Source of the DNA: Photobacterium obscurum
Lineage (GTDB): Bacteria; Pseudomonadota; Gammaproteobacteria; Enterobacterales; Vibrionaceae
Reading direction: 5' to 3'
Assembly: GCF_026191635.1 (NCBI RefSeq)
Contig: NZ_JAKRRW010000028.1
Location: forward strand, 1-61,168
Length of the DNA stretch: 61,168 bases
Shown here: one piece after another, positions 8,617 to 17,562 of the stretch
Position numbering within the stretch: position 1 is the stretch's first letter
Layout: the number at the start of each line of letters is the position of its first letter
Program-made: the position numbers and the translations under genes
Notes under the pieces: generated by a model
Told to the model about the DNA's origin: nothing
Databases searched by the model: none
The model's input: only the letters and a program-made list of their open reading frames with translations

Positions 8617-10662
8617 ATGGCTGCAAATCCAAGAAAAATTCTGGTGACCTGCGCCCTACCGTACGCTAACGGTTCTATCCACTTGGGTCACATGCTTGAG
8701 CATGTGCAAGCGGATATCTGGGTGCGCTACCAGCGCCTTCGCGGCAACGAAGTTCATTTCATCTGTGCAGATGATGCACACGGTACTCCAATCATGCTTA
8801 AGGCCCAGCAGATGGGTATGGAACCTGAGCAGATGATTGCCGAAGTGAGCAAAGAGCACCAAGCTGACTTTGCTGGCTTCGACATTAGCTTTGACAACTA
8901 CCACAGCACACACTCTGACGAGAACCGTGAGCTTGCATCGTTCGTCTATACCCAGCTAAAAGACAAAGGCTTTATCACTAGCCGCACAATTTCTCAGCTA
9001 TTCGACCCTGAGAAAGAGATGTTCCTGCCAGATCGTTTCGTAAAAGGTACCTGCCCGAAATGTAAAGCAGACGATCAATACGGTGATAACTGTGATAACT
9101 GTGGCGAAACCTACAGCCCGACAGATCTGATCGATCCTAAATCTGCGGTTTCTGGTGCAACACCAGTGATGAAAGATTCCGAGCACTTCTTCTTCGACCT
9201 GCCTCAGTTCGAAGGCATGCTAAAAGAATGGACCACATCAGGCGCGCTTCAGGACGAAACTGCAAACAAAATGCAGGAATGGTTCGAGTCTGGCCTACAG
9301 CAGTGGGACATCTCGCGTGATGCGCCATACTTTGGCTTCGAGATCCCAGGCGAAAAAGGCAAATACTTCTACGTATGGCTTGATGCGCCTATCGGCTACA
9401 TGGGCTCGTTCAAGAACCTTTGTGACAAGCGTGACGATCTAGACTTTGATGAGTTCTGGAACAAAGATAGCTCAACTGAGCTTTACCACTTCATCGGCAA
9501 AGACATTGTCTACTTCCACAGCCTGTTCTGGCCTGCAATGCTTGACGGTGCCGGCCTACGTAAGCCTAACAATGTATTCGTGCACGGCTACGTTACAGTA
9601 AACGGCGCGAAGATGTCTAAGTCTAAGGGTACCTTTATTAAAGCTGGTACTTACCTTCAGCACCTAGATCCTGAGTGTCTGCGTTACTACTACGCGGCGA
9701 AGCTGAACAACCGCATTGATGACTTAGATCTTAATCTTGAAGACTTCACCCAGCGCGTAAACAGCGACGTGGTAAACAAGATTGTCAACCTGGCATCACG
9801 CAATGCAGGCTTTATCGCCAAGCGTTTCGAAGGCAAGCTAGCAGACAACTTCGCAGAGCCTGAGCTATATGCAGAGTTTGTTGCAGCTTCAGATCGCATT
9901 GCTGAACTTTACGAGAACCGTGAGTACAGCCGTGCCATCCGTGAAATTACGGCCCTTGCTGACAAAGCAAACCAGTACGTTGACGAGAAAGCCCCTTGGG
10001 TTGTTGCGAAGCAAGAAGGTAAAGATCAGGAGCTACAGGAAATCTGTTCTGTCGGTATCAACCTGTTCCGCGTTCTAATGACTTACCTGAAACCTGTTAT
10101 GCCTCAGCTTGCTGAGCGTACAGAAGGTTTCTTAAACGAAACCCTGACTTGGGAAGGCATTGCACAACCGCTAACTGGCCACGAAGTGACTAAGTTCAAG
10201 GCGCTGTTCAACCGTATCGATCCTAAGCATGTTGAAGCGATGGTAGATTCTTCTAAAGAAGATGCTGCAGCAGAAAAAGCGGCGGCGGAAGCTGCAGCGA
10301 AGCCAGCTGGCCCGCTAGCAGAAGAGCCTATTGAAGCAGAAATCGAATTCGACGATTTTGCTAAAGTTGATATGCGTATTGCTAAAATCGTTTCTTGTGA
10401 AGAAGTGCCAAAAGCAAACAAGCTACTGAAGTTCCAGTTGGATATCGGCGGCGAAATGCGTCAGGTCTTCTCAGGGATCAAATCGGCTTACACACCGGAA
10501 GAGCTTATTGGCAAACACACCGTTATGGTTGCTAACCTTAAGCCACGCAAAATGAAGTTCGGTATGTCTGAAGGTATGATTCTGGCAGCTGGCCCTGGTG
10601 GCAAGGATCTTTGGATTCTAGAACCGCACGAAGGCGCCCAGCCTGGTATGCGTGTGATGTAA
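8617..10662 (+). CDS. metG: Methionyl-tRNA synthetase
   Basis: This 681-aa class I synthetase charges initiator and elongator tRNA-Met. HLGH is at residues 22-25 and KMSKS at 332-336. Four zinc cysteines (146, 149, 159, 162) sit in the connective-peptide knuckle. The C-terminal part after an Ala-rich linker (about residues 545-565) is the EMAP/Trbp111-like tRNA-binding and dimerisation domain, so this is the long dimeric form. It is monocistronic, with a strong terminator downstream. Confidence 0.98.
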   Translation: MAANPRKILVTCALPYANGSIHLGHMLEHVQADIWVRYQRLRGNEVHFICADDAHGTPIMLKAQQMGMEPEQMIAEVSKEHQADFAGFDISFDNYHSTHSDENRELASFVYTQLKDKGFITSRTISQLFDPEKEMFLPDRFVKGTCPKCKADDQYGDNCDNCGETYSPTDLIDPKSAVSGATPVMKDSEHFFFDLPQFEGMLKEWTTSGALQDETANKMQEWFESGLQQWDISRDAPYFGFEIPGEKGKYFYVWLDAPIGYMGSFKNLCDKRDDLDFDEFWNKDSSTELYHFIGKDIVYFHSLFWPAMLDGAGLRKPNNVFVHGYVTVNGAKMSKSKGTFIKAGTYLQHLDPECLRYYYAAKLNNRIDDLDLNLEDFTQRVNSDVVNKIVNLASRNAGFIAKRFEGKLADNFAEPELYAEFVAASDRIAELYENREYSRAIREITALADKANQYVDEKAPWVVAKQEGKDQELQEICSVGINLFRVLMTYLKPVMPQLAERTEGFLNETLTWEGIAQPLTGHEVTKFKALFNRIDPKHVEAMVDSSKEDAAAEKAAAEAAAKPAGPLAEEPIEAEIEFDDFAKVDMRIAKIVSCEEVPKANKLLKFQLDIGGEMRQVFSGIKSAYTPEELIGKHTVMVANLKPRKMKFGMSEGMILAAGPGGKDLWILEPHEGAQPGMRVM

Positions 10663-10676
10663 TTTACACCACTTTT

Positions 10677-10703
10677 AAAAAGGAGCTTCGGCTCCTTTTT
10701 TTT
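10677..10703 (+). terminator. metG terminator
   Basis: A GGAGC-TTCG-GCTCC hairpin flanked by A and T tracts, with eight T following; a classical UUCG-loop intrinsic terminator. Confidence 0.93.
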
Positions 10704-11171
10704 CGTCTAAGACTAAAAATCTGCTGTTTTATTCATACTAGCTATCTACATTCTCCGCTCTGCCACCTACTCCCTTCAGTCCATGAGTGCTCAGCAACTA
10801 GATTCTATTAACCAAATTATTACCTACTTAATCAGTATCAACTCCACAGACTATTTTCTCGGCAAACACAGATGTTAACGACTACTTTTATTCTGATGAT
10901 AAAGTTCGCTTATACTCGGTATAAACGTAACTGTTATTCGTTTTTATCGATGTAACAACATAAAAAACGATTAAATATCAATCACTAGGTTAATATTTGG
11001 TTAAATTTAGTGTTTTCAGAACACCATTCTGGCCAAGAAAGTGTGATCTGAAACATACCTTTTAATTTTGAACAGCATTTTACTTCGCATTAACACCTGA
11101 TCTGCTGTTAATCTGCTCCGCGCTCTGGTGAATGATTTACAGAGTGAATAATTATAAGGAGTGTTCATTTC
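10704..11171 (+). promoter_or_regulatory. Promoter region of the symporter gene with a CRP-like half-site
   Basis: The 468-base AT-rich stretch has no supported gene. It must contain the promoter of the symporter at 11172. At 11038-11059 there is a sequence with a good left CRP half (TGTGA) and a poor right half, so catabolite control is only a possibility. Confidence 0.35.
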
Positions 11172-12494
11172 ATGCAAACACAAAAGAAAAAAATGTCCCT
11201 AACCGGTCGAGTGATTCTCGGTATGGTATTGGGCATCTTGACAGGATTCGCTATTCGCTCCCTTTTTGCCGAAACCTCATTTGTCCACGAATACATAGTG
11301 AACGGCCTGTTTGACGTTGGTGGTGCCATCTTTATCGCTAGCTTGAAAATGCTAGTGGTTCCACTGGTCTTTGTTTCTCTTGTTTGCGGTACCAGTACCC
11401 TAAGCGATATCACCACACTGGGTCGCCTAGGCGGAAAAACGCTGCTGTTCTACCTAACCACAACAGCTCTAGCAATTACCCTTGCACTAACCATGGGTAA
11501 CTTGTTCCAGCCAGGTGCCGGTGCTGATCTGTCTGCAGCAACCACCTTTGCCGCTAAAGAAGCGCCATCACTGGGTGATGTCATCGTCGGTATGTTCCCG
11601 ACTAACCCAATTAATTCAATGGCACAAGGCAACACATTACAGATCATCGTATTTGCTATCCTGTTCGGTATCGCTATCAGTGCCGCTGGTAAACCAGGCG
11701 AGCGTATTGCCGCTGTCTTTGCCGATCTAAACGAAGTGATCATGAAGTTGGTTGCGCTACTGATGAACATTGCCCCTTTCGGTGTGTTCTTCCTAATGGC
11801 AAAACTGTTTACCGGTCTTGGCCTGGATGCAATCTTTAACTTATTAGGTTACTTCCTAGTACTAAGCTGTACTCTGTTGATCCACGGTTTAGTAGTTTAC
11901 ACCACGATGCTAAAAGTATTCACTGGCCTTAGCCCGAAAACGTTCCTGAAGAAGATGGAAGATGCAATCATGTTTGCCTTCTCTACCGCTTCTTCTAATG
12001 CAACCATTCCGGTAACAATGGAAACGGCAACCAAACGTCTCGGAGTTAAGAACCGCATTGCATCTTTCACTGTACCGCTAGGTGCTACCATCAACATGGA
12101 TGGTACTGCGATCATGCAAGGTGTTGCTACGGCCTTCATTGCTCAGGCATTCAACATTGACCTGACAATGGGTGACTACATGGCGGTAATCGTAACTGCG
12201 ACACTAGCCTCTGTAGGTACAGCAGGTGTTCCGGGTGTTGGTCTGATTATGCTGGCGATGGTATTGAACCAGGTAGGTCTGCCTGTGGAAGGTATTGCAA
12301 TCATTATGGGTGTTGACCGTCTGCTTGATATGATCCGTACCGCAGTCAATATCACAGGTGACTGTGCCGTAACTTGTATTGTAGCGAAGTCTGAAGGTGA
12401 ACTAGATGTGGATCGCTTTAATGATCCCGCTGCAGGCCAGAAGGATGAAGAAGTCCATCTGCACCCTGAAGCAAAAGCCGCCAATTTTGATTAA
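11172..12494 (+). CDS. Dicarboxylate/amino acid:cation symporter (DAACS family)
   Basis: This 440-aa inner-membrane symporter belongs to the SDF/GltP-DctA fold and imports glutamate, aspartate or C4-dicarboxylates with H+ or Na+. Family marks are FIASLKMLVVPLVFVSLVCGTSTL near residue 55, the re-entrant loop FSTASSNATIPVTMETA near 275, the NMDGT motif near 310, the GTAGVPGVG loop and the substrate-site MGVDRLLDMIRTAVNITGD segment. The Arg of MIRTAVN favours an acidic amino acid or a dicarboxylate substrate. The start has AAGGAG about 11 bases upstream. It is monocistronic. GltP, GltT or DctA-like specificity cannot be decided by eye. Confidence 0.88.
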   Translation: MQTQKKKMSLTGRVILGMVLGILTGFAIRSLFAETSFVHEYIVNGLFDVGGAIFIASLKMLVVPLVFVSLVCGTSTLSDITTLGRLGGKTLLFYLTTTALAITLALTMGNLFQPGAGADLSAATTFAAKEAPSLGDVIVGMFPTNPINSMAQGNTLQIIVFAILFGIAISAAGKPGERIAAVFADLNEVIMKLVALLMNIAPFGVFFLMAKLFTGLGLDAIFNLLGYFLVLSCTLLIHGLVVYTTMLKVFTGLSPKTFLKKMEDAIMFAFSTASSNATIPVTMETATKRLGVKNRIASFTVPLGATINMDGTAIMQGVATAFIAQAFNIDLTMGDYMAVIVTATLASVGTAGVPGVGLIMLAMVLNQVGLPVEGIAIIMGVDRLLDMIRTAVNITGDCAVTCIVAKSEGELDVDRFNDPAAGQKDEEVHLHPEAKAANFD

Positions 12495-12519
12495 AAGCAT
12501 TGTCTAGTTAGATCTCATT

Positions 12520-12544
12520 AAAGGCTCCGAAAGGAGCCTTTTTT
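12520..12544 (+). terminator. Terminator of the symporter gene
   Basis: AAGGCTCC/GGAGCCTT arms with a GAAA tetraloop and six T following. Confidence 0.93.
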
Positions 12545-12716
12545 GCACCATTTCAATGCAACCTGCCCCATAATAGTTCCCCTCCTGTAAACCAACGACA
12601 ACGAGAAACATTAATACACTGATTTAAAAGGTAAAAATAACAATTCACTTAGCATCTCCCACGGTACAGTTCTTGCTGGATTAAGAACATTAAGCGTCAT
12701 CCGTGCAGGAGGAAAT

Positions 12717-13580
12717 ATGCTGATTCTATCTCTATTAATTGTGTTAATTGCTAGCATTTTCTACTACAACTATCGTGCAAGACAAAGCATGTCCTTACTC
12801 CAAAGCCGCTTTAATCAAGTCATTGGCCTACGGCAGTTAATTCATCTGCTACGCTTCCACCGCCGACAAACTCACATGCTGCTGAGCTATTCTTATACCA
12901 ACATTCAAGAGAGCCAGCCACTAAATGAATCGCTGGCTGTCCAGACCTTGTTACGTACGCTAATTAATCAAGCAGAACAAACCCACAAGCCTATGTACCG
13001 GATCTTGATGAAGCGTCTCACCGCCTTGCTTGACGAATGGCCACGATACTCATTGCAGCGCAACCAAGCGGTGCACGGCAAGGCCATCCGCCATGTCCTC
13101 TACCTTATTGACGATACCATCACTCTTAGCTTGCTAAGCGCCGACAAGGAACCGCTTTTCAAACAATACCAGGCAACCTGGCCTATAACACTTAACGCTA
13201 TCGATAGCTTAAGTCGCTTTCGGCATTCGATTAATAACTTTACGCCTGGCAGTACCGCGATGAAACGCGAGCTCAACTTACACATCCAGATATTACGCCG
13301 ACGCCTGAGTCAAATGGCTATTAGTAGCCACAATCCCGTTTCACCTACCGTGCTTGCTTCGCTGTTTGAACAATTTGACAGTATCAATCTTGACAGCCCC
13401 AACCATAGCAAAACCAAAGAACAGCTGTACCATTTCTCACTGCAGGTCTCCGATACCCTATTCAACCTATTTGATTTAATGCTCAACGATATCGCCAGTG
13501 ATATTCCTATCCGGCTGCCTGAACTGACAATAAATCCAAATAACGTCATCCGTATGGGAACCAAGAGCAAAACAGCCTAA
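12717..13580 (+). CDS. Membrane-anchored protein of unknown function
   Basis: The 287-aa product has one N-terminal hydrophobic segment (residues 1-16, ending at YYNYRAR), which would anchor a mostly helical, basic domain. Charged helices around residues 30-60 (VIGLRQLIHLLRFHRRQTH) recall the nitrate/nitrite-sensing (NIT) helical-bundle type of domain, but I cannot confirm this. An AGGAGG ribosome-binding site directly precedes the ATG. It stands alone between a symporter and serS, with terminators on both sides. No catalytic motif is visible. Confidence 0.7.
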   Translation: MLILSLLIVLIASIFYYNYRARQSMSLLQSRFNQVIGLRQLIHLLRFHRRQTHMLLSYSYTNIQESQPLNESLAVQTLLRTLINQAEQTHKPMYRILMKRLTALLDEWPRYSLQRNQAVHGKAIRHVLYLIDDTITLSLLSADKEPLFKQYQATWPITLNAIDSLSRFRHSINNFTPGSTAMKRELNLHIQILRRRLSQMAISSHNPVSPTVLASLFEQFDSINLDSPNHSKTKEQLYHFSLQVSDTLFNLFDLMLNDIASDIPIRLPELTINPNNVIRMGTKSKTA

Positions 13581-13585
13581 AAACA

Positions 13586-13611
13586 AAAAACCCAGCCAAG
13601 GCTGGGTTTTT
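13586..13611. terminator. Bidirectional terminator between the 12717 gene and serS
   Basis: AAAAACCCAGC and GCTGGGTTTTT arms with a four-base loop give A/T tracts in both directions, serving two converging genes. Confidence 0.92.
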
Positions 13612-13640
13612 GTTCTAAAGAAAGCTATATCTGCTTCAGA

Positions 13641-14933
13641 TTAACCGATATGTGTTTCACCGTTCATGTACTTGCGTAGTACTTCTGGGATCATGATACG
13701 ACCATCAGCTTCCTGGTTGTTCTCTAGAATCGCAACCATTGTACGGCCAACAGCAAGACCAGAACCGTTTAGTGTGTGAACAAGCTCTGGCTTCTTCTCA
13801 CCCTTACGACGGAAACGAGCCTGCATACGGCGCGCCTGGAAATCCCACATGTTTGAACAAGACGAAATCTCACGGTAAGTCTCCTGAGCAGGAACCCAAA
13901 CTTCAAGATCGTATGTCTTCGCAGCGCCAAAGCCCATATCGCCAGTACAAAGAACAACTTTACGGTAAGGCAGTTCTAGCAGCTGAAGTACTTTCTCAGC
14001 GTGACCTGTTAGCTCTTCTAGTGCTGCCATTGAATCTTCAGGCTTAGTGATCTGTACTAGTTCAACTTTGTCGAACTGGTGCATACGAATCAGACCACGA
14101 GTATCACGACCGTAAGAGCCCGCCTCAGAACGGAAACATGGTGTGTGTGCTGTCATCTTCAGAGGAAGATTCGCTTCATCAGTAATGGTATCGCGAACCA
14201 TGTTTGTCACTGGTACTTCCGCTGTTGGGATCAGTGACATACCTACGCCTTCTTCAGTAGCAGGCTTGGTATGGAATAGGTCTTCACCAAATTTTGGTAA
14301 CTGGCCAGTACCGAACAGGCTATCTTTGTTCACTAGGTAAGGAACATACATTTCTGTATAACCATGCTCATCCGTGTGAAGGTCTAGCATAAACTGAGCA
14401 ATCGCACGGTGCAGGCGAGCAAACTTGCCTTTCATCACGATAAAGCGTGAACCTGAGATCTTAACTGCGCTTGCAAAATCAAGACCGCCAGCAATTTCAC
14501 CTAGATCAACATGATCTTTAACTTCAAAATCATAAGTCTTAGGCTCGCCCCAACGAGAAATTTCTACGTTCTCGTCTTCGTCTTTACCAGTTGGAACAGC
14601 GTCATCTGGAAGGTTAGGCACGGAAAGCGTAATGTCCTGAAGCTCTTCTTGCAGCTCGGCCAGTGCTTTCTTCGCTTCGTCTAGTTCGCCGCCAAGGTTG
14701 GCAACTTCAGCAAGAATCTTTTCAGCAGCTTCATGATCGCCTTTAGCTTTAGCTTGGCCAATCGACTTCGATCGCGAGTTACGCAAAGCCTGTAGCTCTT
14801 CAGTCTTAACTTGAAGGGACTTACGTTGTTCTTCAAGGTTGCGTAATTTTTCTACATCAAGGGTAAAACCACGACGCGCGAGTTTTGCAGCTGTTTCATC
14901 CAGCTCAGTTCGAAGTAATTTAGAATCTAGCAT
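13641..14933 (-). CDS. serS: Seryl-tRNA synthetase
   Basis: The 430-aa class II synthetase charges tRNA-Ser and tRNA-Sec. The N-terminal coiled-coil arm spans about residues 28-105 (Lys/Glu-rich). The catalytic core holds motif 2 (TPCFRSEAGSYGRDTRGLIRMHQFDKVE, about 263-290) and motif 3 (LNGSGLAVGRTMVAILENNQ, about 385-405). Its length equals that of E. coli SerS. It is the last gene of the lrp-ftsK-lolA-rarA-serS block and probably has its own promoter in the 126 bases after rarA. Confidence 0.98.
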   Translation of the reverse strand: MLDSKLLRTELDETAAKLARRGFTLDVEKLRNLEEQRKSLQVKTEELQALRNSRSKSIGQAKAKGDHEAAEKILAEVANLGGELDEAKKALAELQEELQDITLSVPNLPDDAVPTGKDEDENVEISRWGEPKTYDFEVKDHVDLGEIAGGLDFASAVKISGSRFIVMKGKFARLHRAIAQFMLDLHTDEHGYTEMYVPYLVNKDSLFGTGQLPKFGEDLFHTKPATEEGVGMSLIPTAEVPVTNMVRDTITDEANLPLKMTAHTPCFRSEAGSYGRDTRGLIRMHQFDKVELVQITKPEDSMAALEELTGHAEKVLQLLELPYRKVVLCTGDMGFGAAKTYDLEVWVPAQETYREISSCSNMWDFQARRMQARFRRKGEKKPELVHTLNGSGLAVGRTMVAILENNQEADGRIMIPEVLRKYMNGETHIG

Positions 14934-15059
14934 GCTAATCCTGTGCTCTTAATATTCTGAAATGCACGTTATTTAGACAATTCTTGTCAAAATAATCTTA
15001 GGTTTACGAAACGCCAGTAAGTCTGACGCCAATTATTCAACGATACCCAAAAAGCCTTA

Positions 15060-16400
15060 TTATTGGTAGCGCTTTAATGCGCTTTTTGCATCTAAAGAAG
15101 CAAGATAATCCAACTTTTCGGCAATTTTTGTTTCCAAACCACGATTTGTTGGATGATAGTAACGTGTTCCTTTCATTTCTGGCGGGAAATAACTCTCACC
15201 GGCCGCATACGCGCCCGGCTCATCATGGGCATACCGATATTCTTCTCCATAGCCCAAATCTTTCATCAACTTGGTTGGTGCATTGCGTAAGTGGTTTGGT
15301 ACTTCATAGTCCGGGTGGTTCATTGCATCGGCCTTTGCCTGATTAAAGGCCGTGTAGACCGCATTACTCTTAGCCGCACAAGCTAGATAGACAATTGCCT
15401 GAGCTATCGCACGTTCGCCTTCATAAGCGCCCACCCGGGTAAAACAATCCCATGCCGATATAGCTACTTGCATGGCTCTCGGATCGGCATTGCCGATATC
15501 CTCCGATGCAATTGCCAATAAGCGTCGAGCAACATAAAGCGGATCACAACCAGCCTGCAGCATACGGGCAAACCAATACAGAGCGCCATCAGGATTCGAG
15601 CCACGGATAGACTTATGAACCGCCGATATCATGTCATACCAGAGATCGCCTTTGTTATCGAACCGGGCAATCTTTTCCCCTGCAACTTCGGCTAATAACG
15701 GTAAGGTAATCTGCTTGAGGCCTTGCTCATCCTCTTCCGCCATGTCAATCAATTGCTCTAGATAGTTCAGTGACATACGCGCATCACCACACACCAAGTC
15801 GGCAAGGCGCTCTTTGACGTCATCGACAAACTGAAGCTTGGTTTCTGTTACCCCGCGGGACTGATCGGTCAAGGCCTGTTCGATCACTTCAAGTATTTCA
15901 CTACTTTCAAGCGACTTAAGCTTATAGACCCGGGCACGGGACAGCAGTGCATTGTTAAGCTCAAACGATGGGTTTTCCGTTGTCGCACCAATAAAGGTAA
16001 CAGTTCCATCCTCAATATGCGGCAAAAAGGCATCCTGCTGACTTTTGTTGAAGCGATGTACCTCGTCAACAAATAAAATCGTTCGCCGCCCCGCCATTTT
16101 GTTGTCACGGGCTTTATCAATGGCAGCACGAATATCTTTCACCCCGGAGGTCACCGCTGACACCCGCTCCACCTCGGCATTGGCGTAGTTTGCAGCAACT
16201 TCAGCCAATGTCGTCTTACCGGTACCCGGTGGCCCCCATAGGATCATCGAATGAAGGTGCCCGGCTTCGAGCGCTCGTCGCAATGGCTTTCCCGGGCCAA
16301 GAATATGCTGCTGTCCTACGTACTCATCAACAGTTCGTGGTCGCATTCTCGCCGCTAGCGGGCGGAAGTCAGAAGAAAAATCGAGGCTAAAGTTATTCAA
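15060..16400 (-). CDS. rarA: Replication-associated recombination protein A (MgsA/RarA)
   Basis: The 446-aa AAA+ ATPase acts at stalled replication forks and is related to clamp-loader subunits and RuvB. Walker A WGPPGTGKTT is at about residues 54-63, Walker B LFVDEVHRFNK at about 109-119, and the sensor GATTENPSFE follows. The C-terminal MgsA tetramerisation region ends YLASLDAKSALKRYQ. The start is TTG at 16400, supported by AAGGAG eight bases upstream; no better start lies in frame. The sequence upstream of that ribosome-binding site is a MITE-like element, so the gene's link to lolA is interrupted. Confidence 0.95.
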   Translation of the reverse strand: MNNFSLDFSSDFRPLAARMRPRTVDEYVGQQHILGPGKPLRRALEAGHLHSMILWGPPGTGKTTLAEVAANYANAEVERVSAVTSGVKDIRAAIDKARDNKMAGRRTILFVDEVHRFNKSQQDAFLPHIEDGTVTFIGATTENPSFELNNALLSRARVYKLKSLESSEILEVIEQALTDQSRGVTETKLQFVDDVKERLADLVCGDARMSLNYLEQLIDMAEEDEQGLKQITLPLLAEVAGEKIARFDNKGDLWYDMISAVHKSIRGSNPDGALYWFARMLQAGCDPLYVARRLLAIASEDIGNADPRAMQVAISAWDCFTRVGAYEGERAIAQAIVYLACAAKSNAVYTAFNQAKADAMNHPDYEVPNHLRNAPTKLMKDLGYGEEYRYAHDEPGAYAAGESYFPPEMKGTRYYHPTNRGLETKIAEKLDYLASLDAKSALKRYQ

Positions 16401-16414
16401 AATAACCGCTCCTT

Positions 16415-16679
16415 ATACCAAACTGAACAATTATCGGATCCAATCCGAGCGATACCAGCCGTTTGAGAGCCACACAAATTGATGAAGATATAGTGGTTCT
16501 ACATCAAAGCGATTTGGGGCAGATATCGAGCGGCTGGCTCGCTCCAGAAGGGCGAATTGCCAAGGCTCAGCTACTGCGTTGCTTGATTTTGATGGATATG
16601 AATACACCTACAATCAAGCGCCTTGTCTCTGAGCCTTTTCAATTTCGCGGATAGGCCAGATAATTGCTCAGCTTGGTAT
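16415..16679. mobile_element. 265-bp MITE-like element with 21-bp inverted ends
   Basis: The left end (16415-16435) and the inverted right end (16659-16679) match at 19 of 21 positions, beginning ATACCAA. Direct TTA triplets flank both sides, which could be a target duplication. There is no transposase, so it would need one supplied in trans. A 63-codon plus-strand frame inside it is probably incidental. It starts immediately upstream of the rarA ribosome-binding site. A 45-bp element with the same ends is at 3349-3393. Confidence 0.75.
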
Positions 16680-16724
16680 TAATACAGAAAAAGGCGGTAC
16701 TAAGTACCACCTATTTTAAATAAA

Positions 16725-16814
16725 TTCTAGGTTCTAGGTTCTAAGTTCTAGGTTCTAGGTTCTAGGTTCTAGGTTCTAGGTTCTAGGTTCTAGGTTCTAG
16801 GTTCTAGGTTCTAG
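16725..16814. repeat. Heptanucleotide tandem repeat (TTCTAGG, about 13 copies)
   Basis: About 90 bases of near-perfect TTCTAGG units, with one variant copy (TTCTAAG) near the left end. The array begins within ten bases of the 3' end of lolA and lies between it and the MITE. It is a likely variable-number locus. Confidence 0.95.
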
Positions 16815-16822
16815 CAACACCC

Positions 16823-17440
16823 TTAGTTTCGCTGATCGTCCAGCTCAACACCTTTCGGTGGCGTAAACTTAAACAGATCACCAGCCTGCGCTTTGCCGCT
16901 GAATTTGCTAAAAGTAAAGTTACTACGCTGACCGTCCTGCTCGACGACAGTGAAACCACGCACCACACCACTTTTCGCCACAGTGACAACAAACTTGCCC
17001 ATGGAAGACGTGCTGTCTTTCGGAGTAAGGGTAAAGGTATCGGCAGTCTGAGCCACATTGTACTTCGCCCAGTCTGTAGCGCTATTGCGTGTCAGCAGGA
17101 CAAACGGCGTTTGCTCTGTAGCATCGTTTAGCCACATCGCGGTAACCTGCTCGATAAACGGGCTGTAGTACCAAAGCGTTTTACCATCTGAAATCAAAAT
17201 ATTTTCATCTGGTACTACGGTGTTCCAGCGAAACAAGTTTGGACGCTGAATAGCCACATCTCCTTCGCCTTCCACCAGCAGGTCCCCTTCTGGGCTAATC
17301 ACCTTTTGCTGAAAGTCGGCACTAAATGAATTTACCTTACTTAAACGAGTACTTAGCTCCTGCTGAGGATTAGCCCACGCGACAGAAGACAGAAAAACAG
17401 GTGCTGCAACCAGCAGGCTCATTACTACTTTTTTAATCAT
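16823..17440 (-). CDS. lolA: Outer-membrane lipoprotein carrier protein LolA
   Basis: The 205-aa periplasmic chaperone takes lipoproteins from LolCDE and hands them to LolB. A signal peptide of about 23 residues (hydrophobic core LLVAAPVFLSSVAWA) precedes the mature chain, which starts around NPQQELSTRL. Typical LolA segments are SFSADFQQKV, RPNLFRWNTVVPDE and LWYYSPFIEQVT. It is downstream of ftsK on the same strand, separated by 122 bases that include a hairpin, and probably cotranscribed. The tandem repeat starts just past the stop codon. Confidence 0.96.
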   Translation of the reverse strand: MIKKVVMSLLVAAPVFLSSVAWANPQQELSTRLSKVNSFSADFQQKVISPEGDLLVEGEGDVAIQRPNLFRWNTVVPDENILISDGKTLWYYSPFIEQVTAMWLNDATEQTPFVLLTRNSATDWAKYNVAQTADTFTLTPKDSTSSMGKFVVTVAKSGVVRGFTVVEQDGQRSNFTFSKFSGKAQAGDLFKFTPPKGVELDDQRN

Positions 17441-17522
17441 TGTTATATAACCTTATGGCTTACAAGTCGGTTCCAAAAATACTTTCCATCAGTCCCGACT
17501 TTAGATTCGAATAACTCAACAC

Positions 17523-17548
17523 CTACCGCCTGTTTCCACAGGCGGTAG
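17523..17548 (-). other. Hairpin between ftsK and lolA
   Basis: Perfect ten-base GC-rich arms with a six-base loop lie just after the ftsK stop, but no T tract follows on the minus strand. It is more likely an mRNA-stabilising or processing stem than a terminator. Confidence 0.5.
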
Positions 17549-17562
17549 ATTAAATATAAAAG

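Noticed and set aside
11038..11059. CRP site upstream of the symporter gene
   Set aside because: Only the left half-site is good; the right half matches about three of five core bases, so it is mentioned only as a possibility in the region entry.
16463..16654. 63-codon plus-strand ORF inside the MITE
   Set aside because: It lies wholly within the repeat element and has no clear ribosome-binding site or transposase motif; probably incidental.
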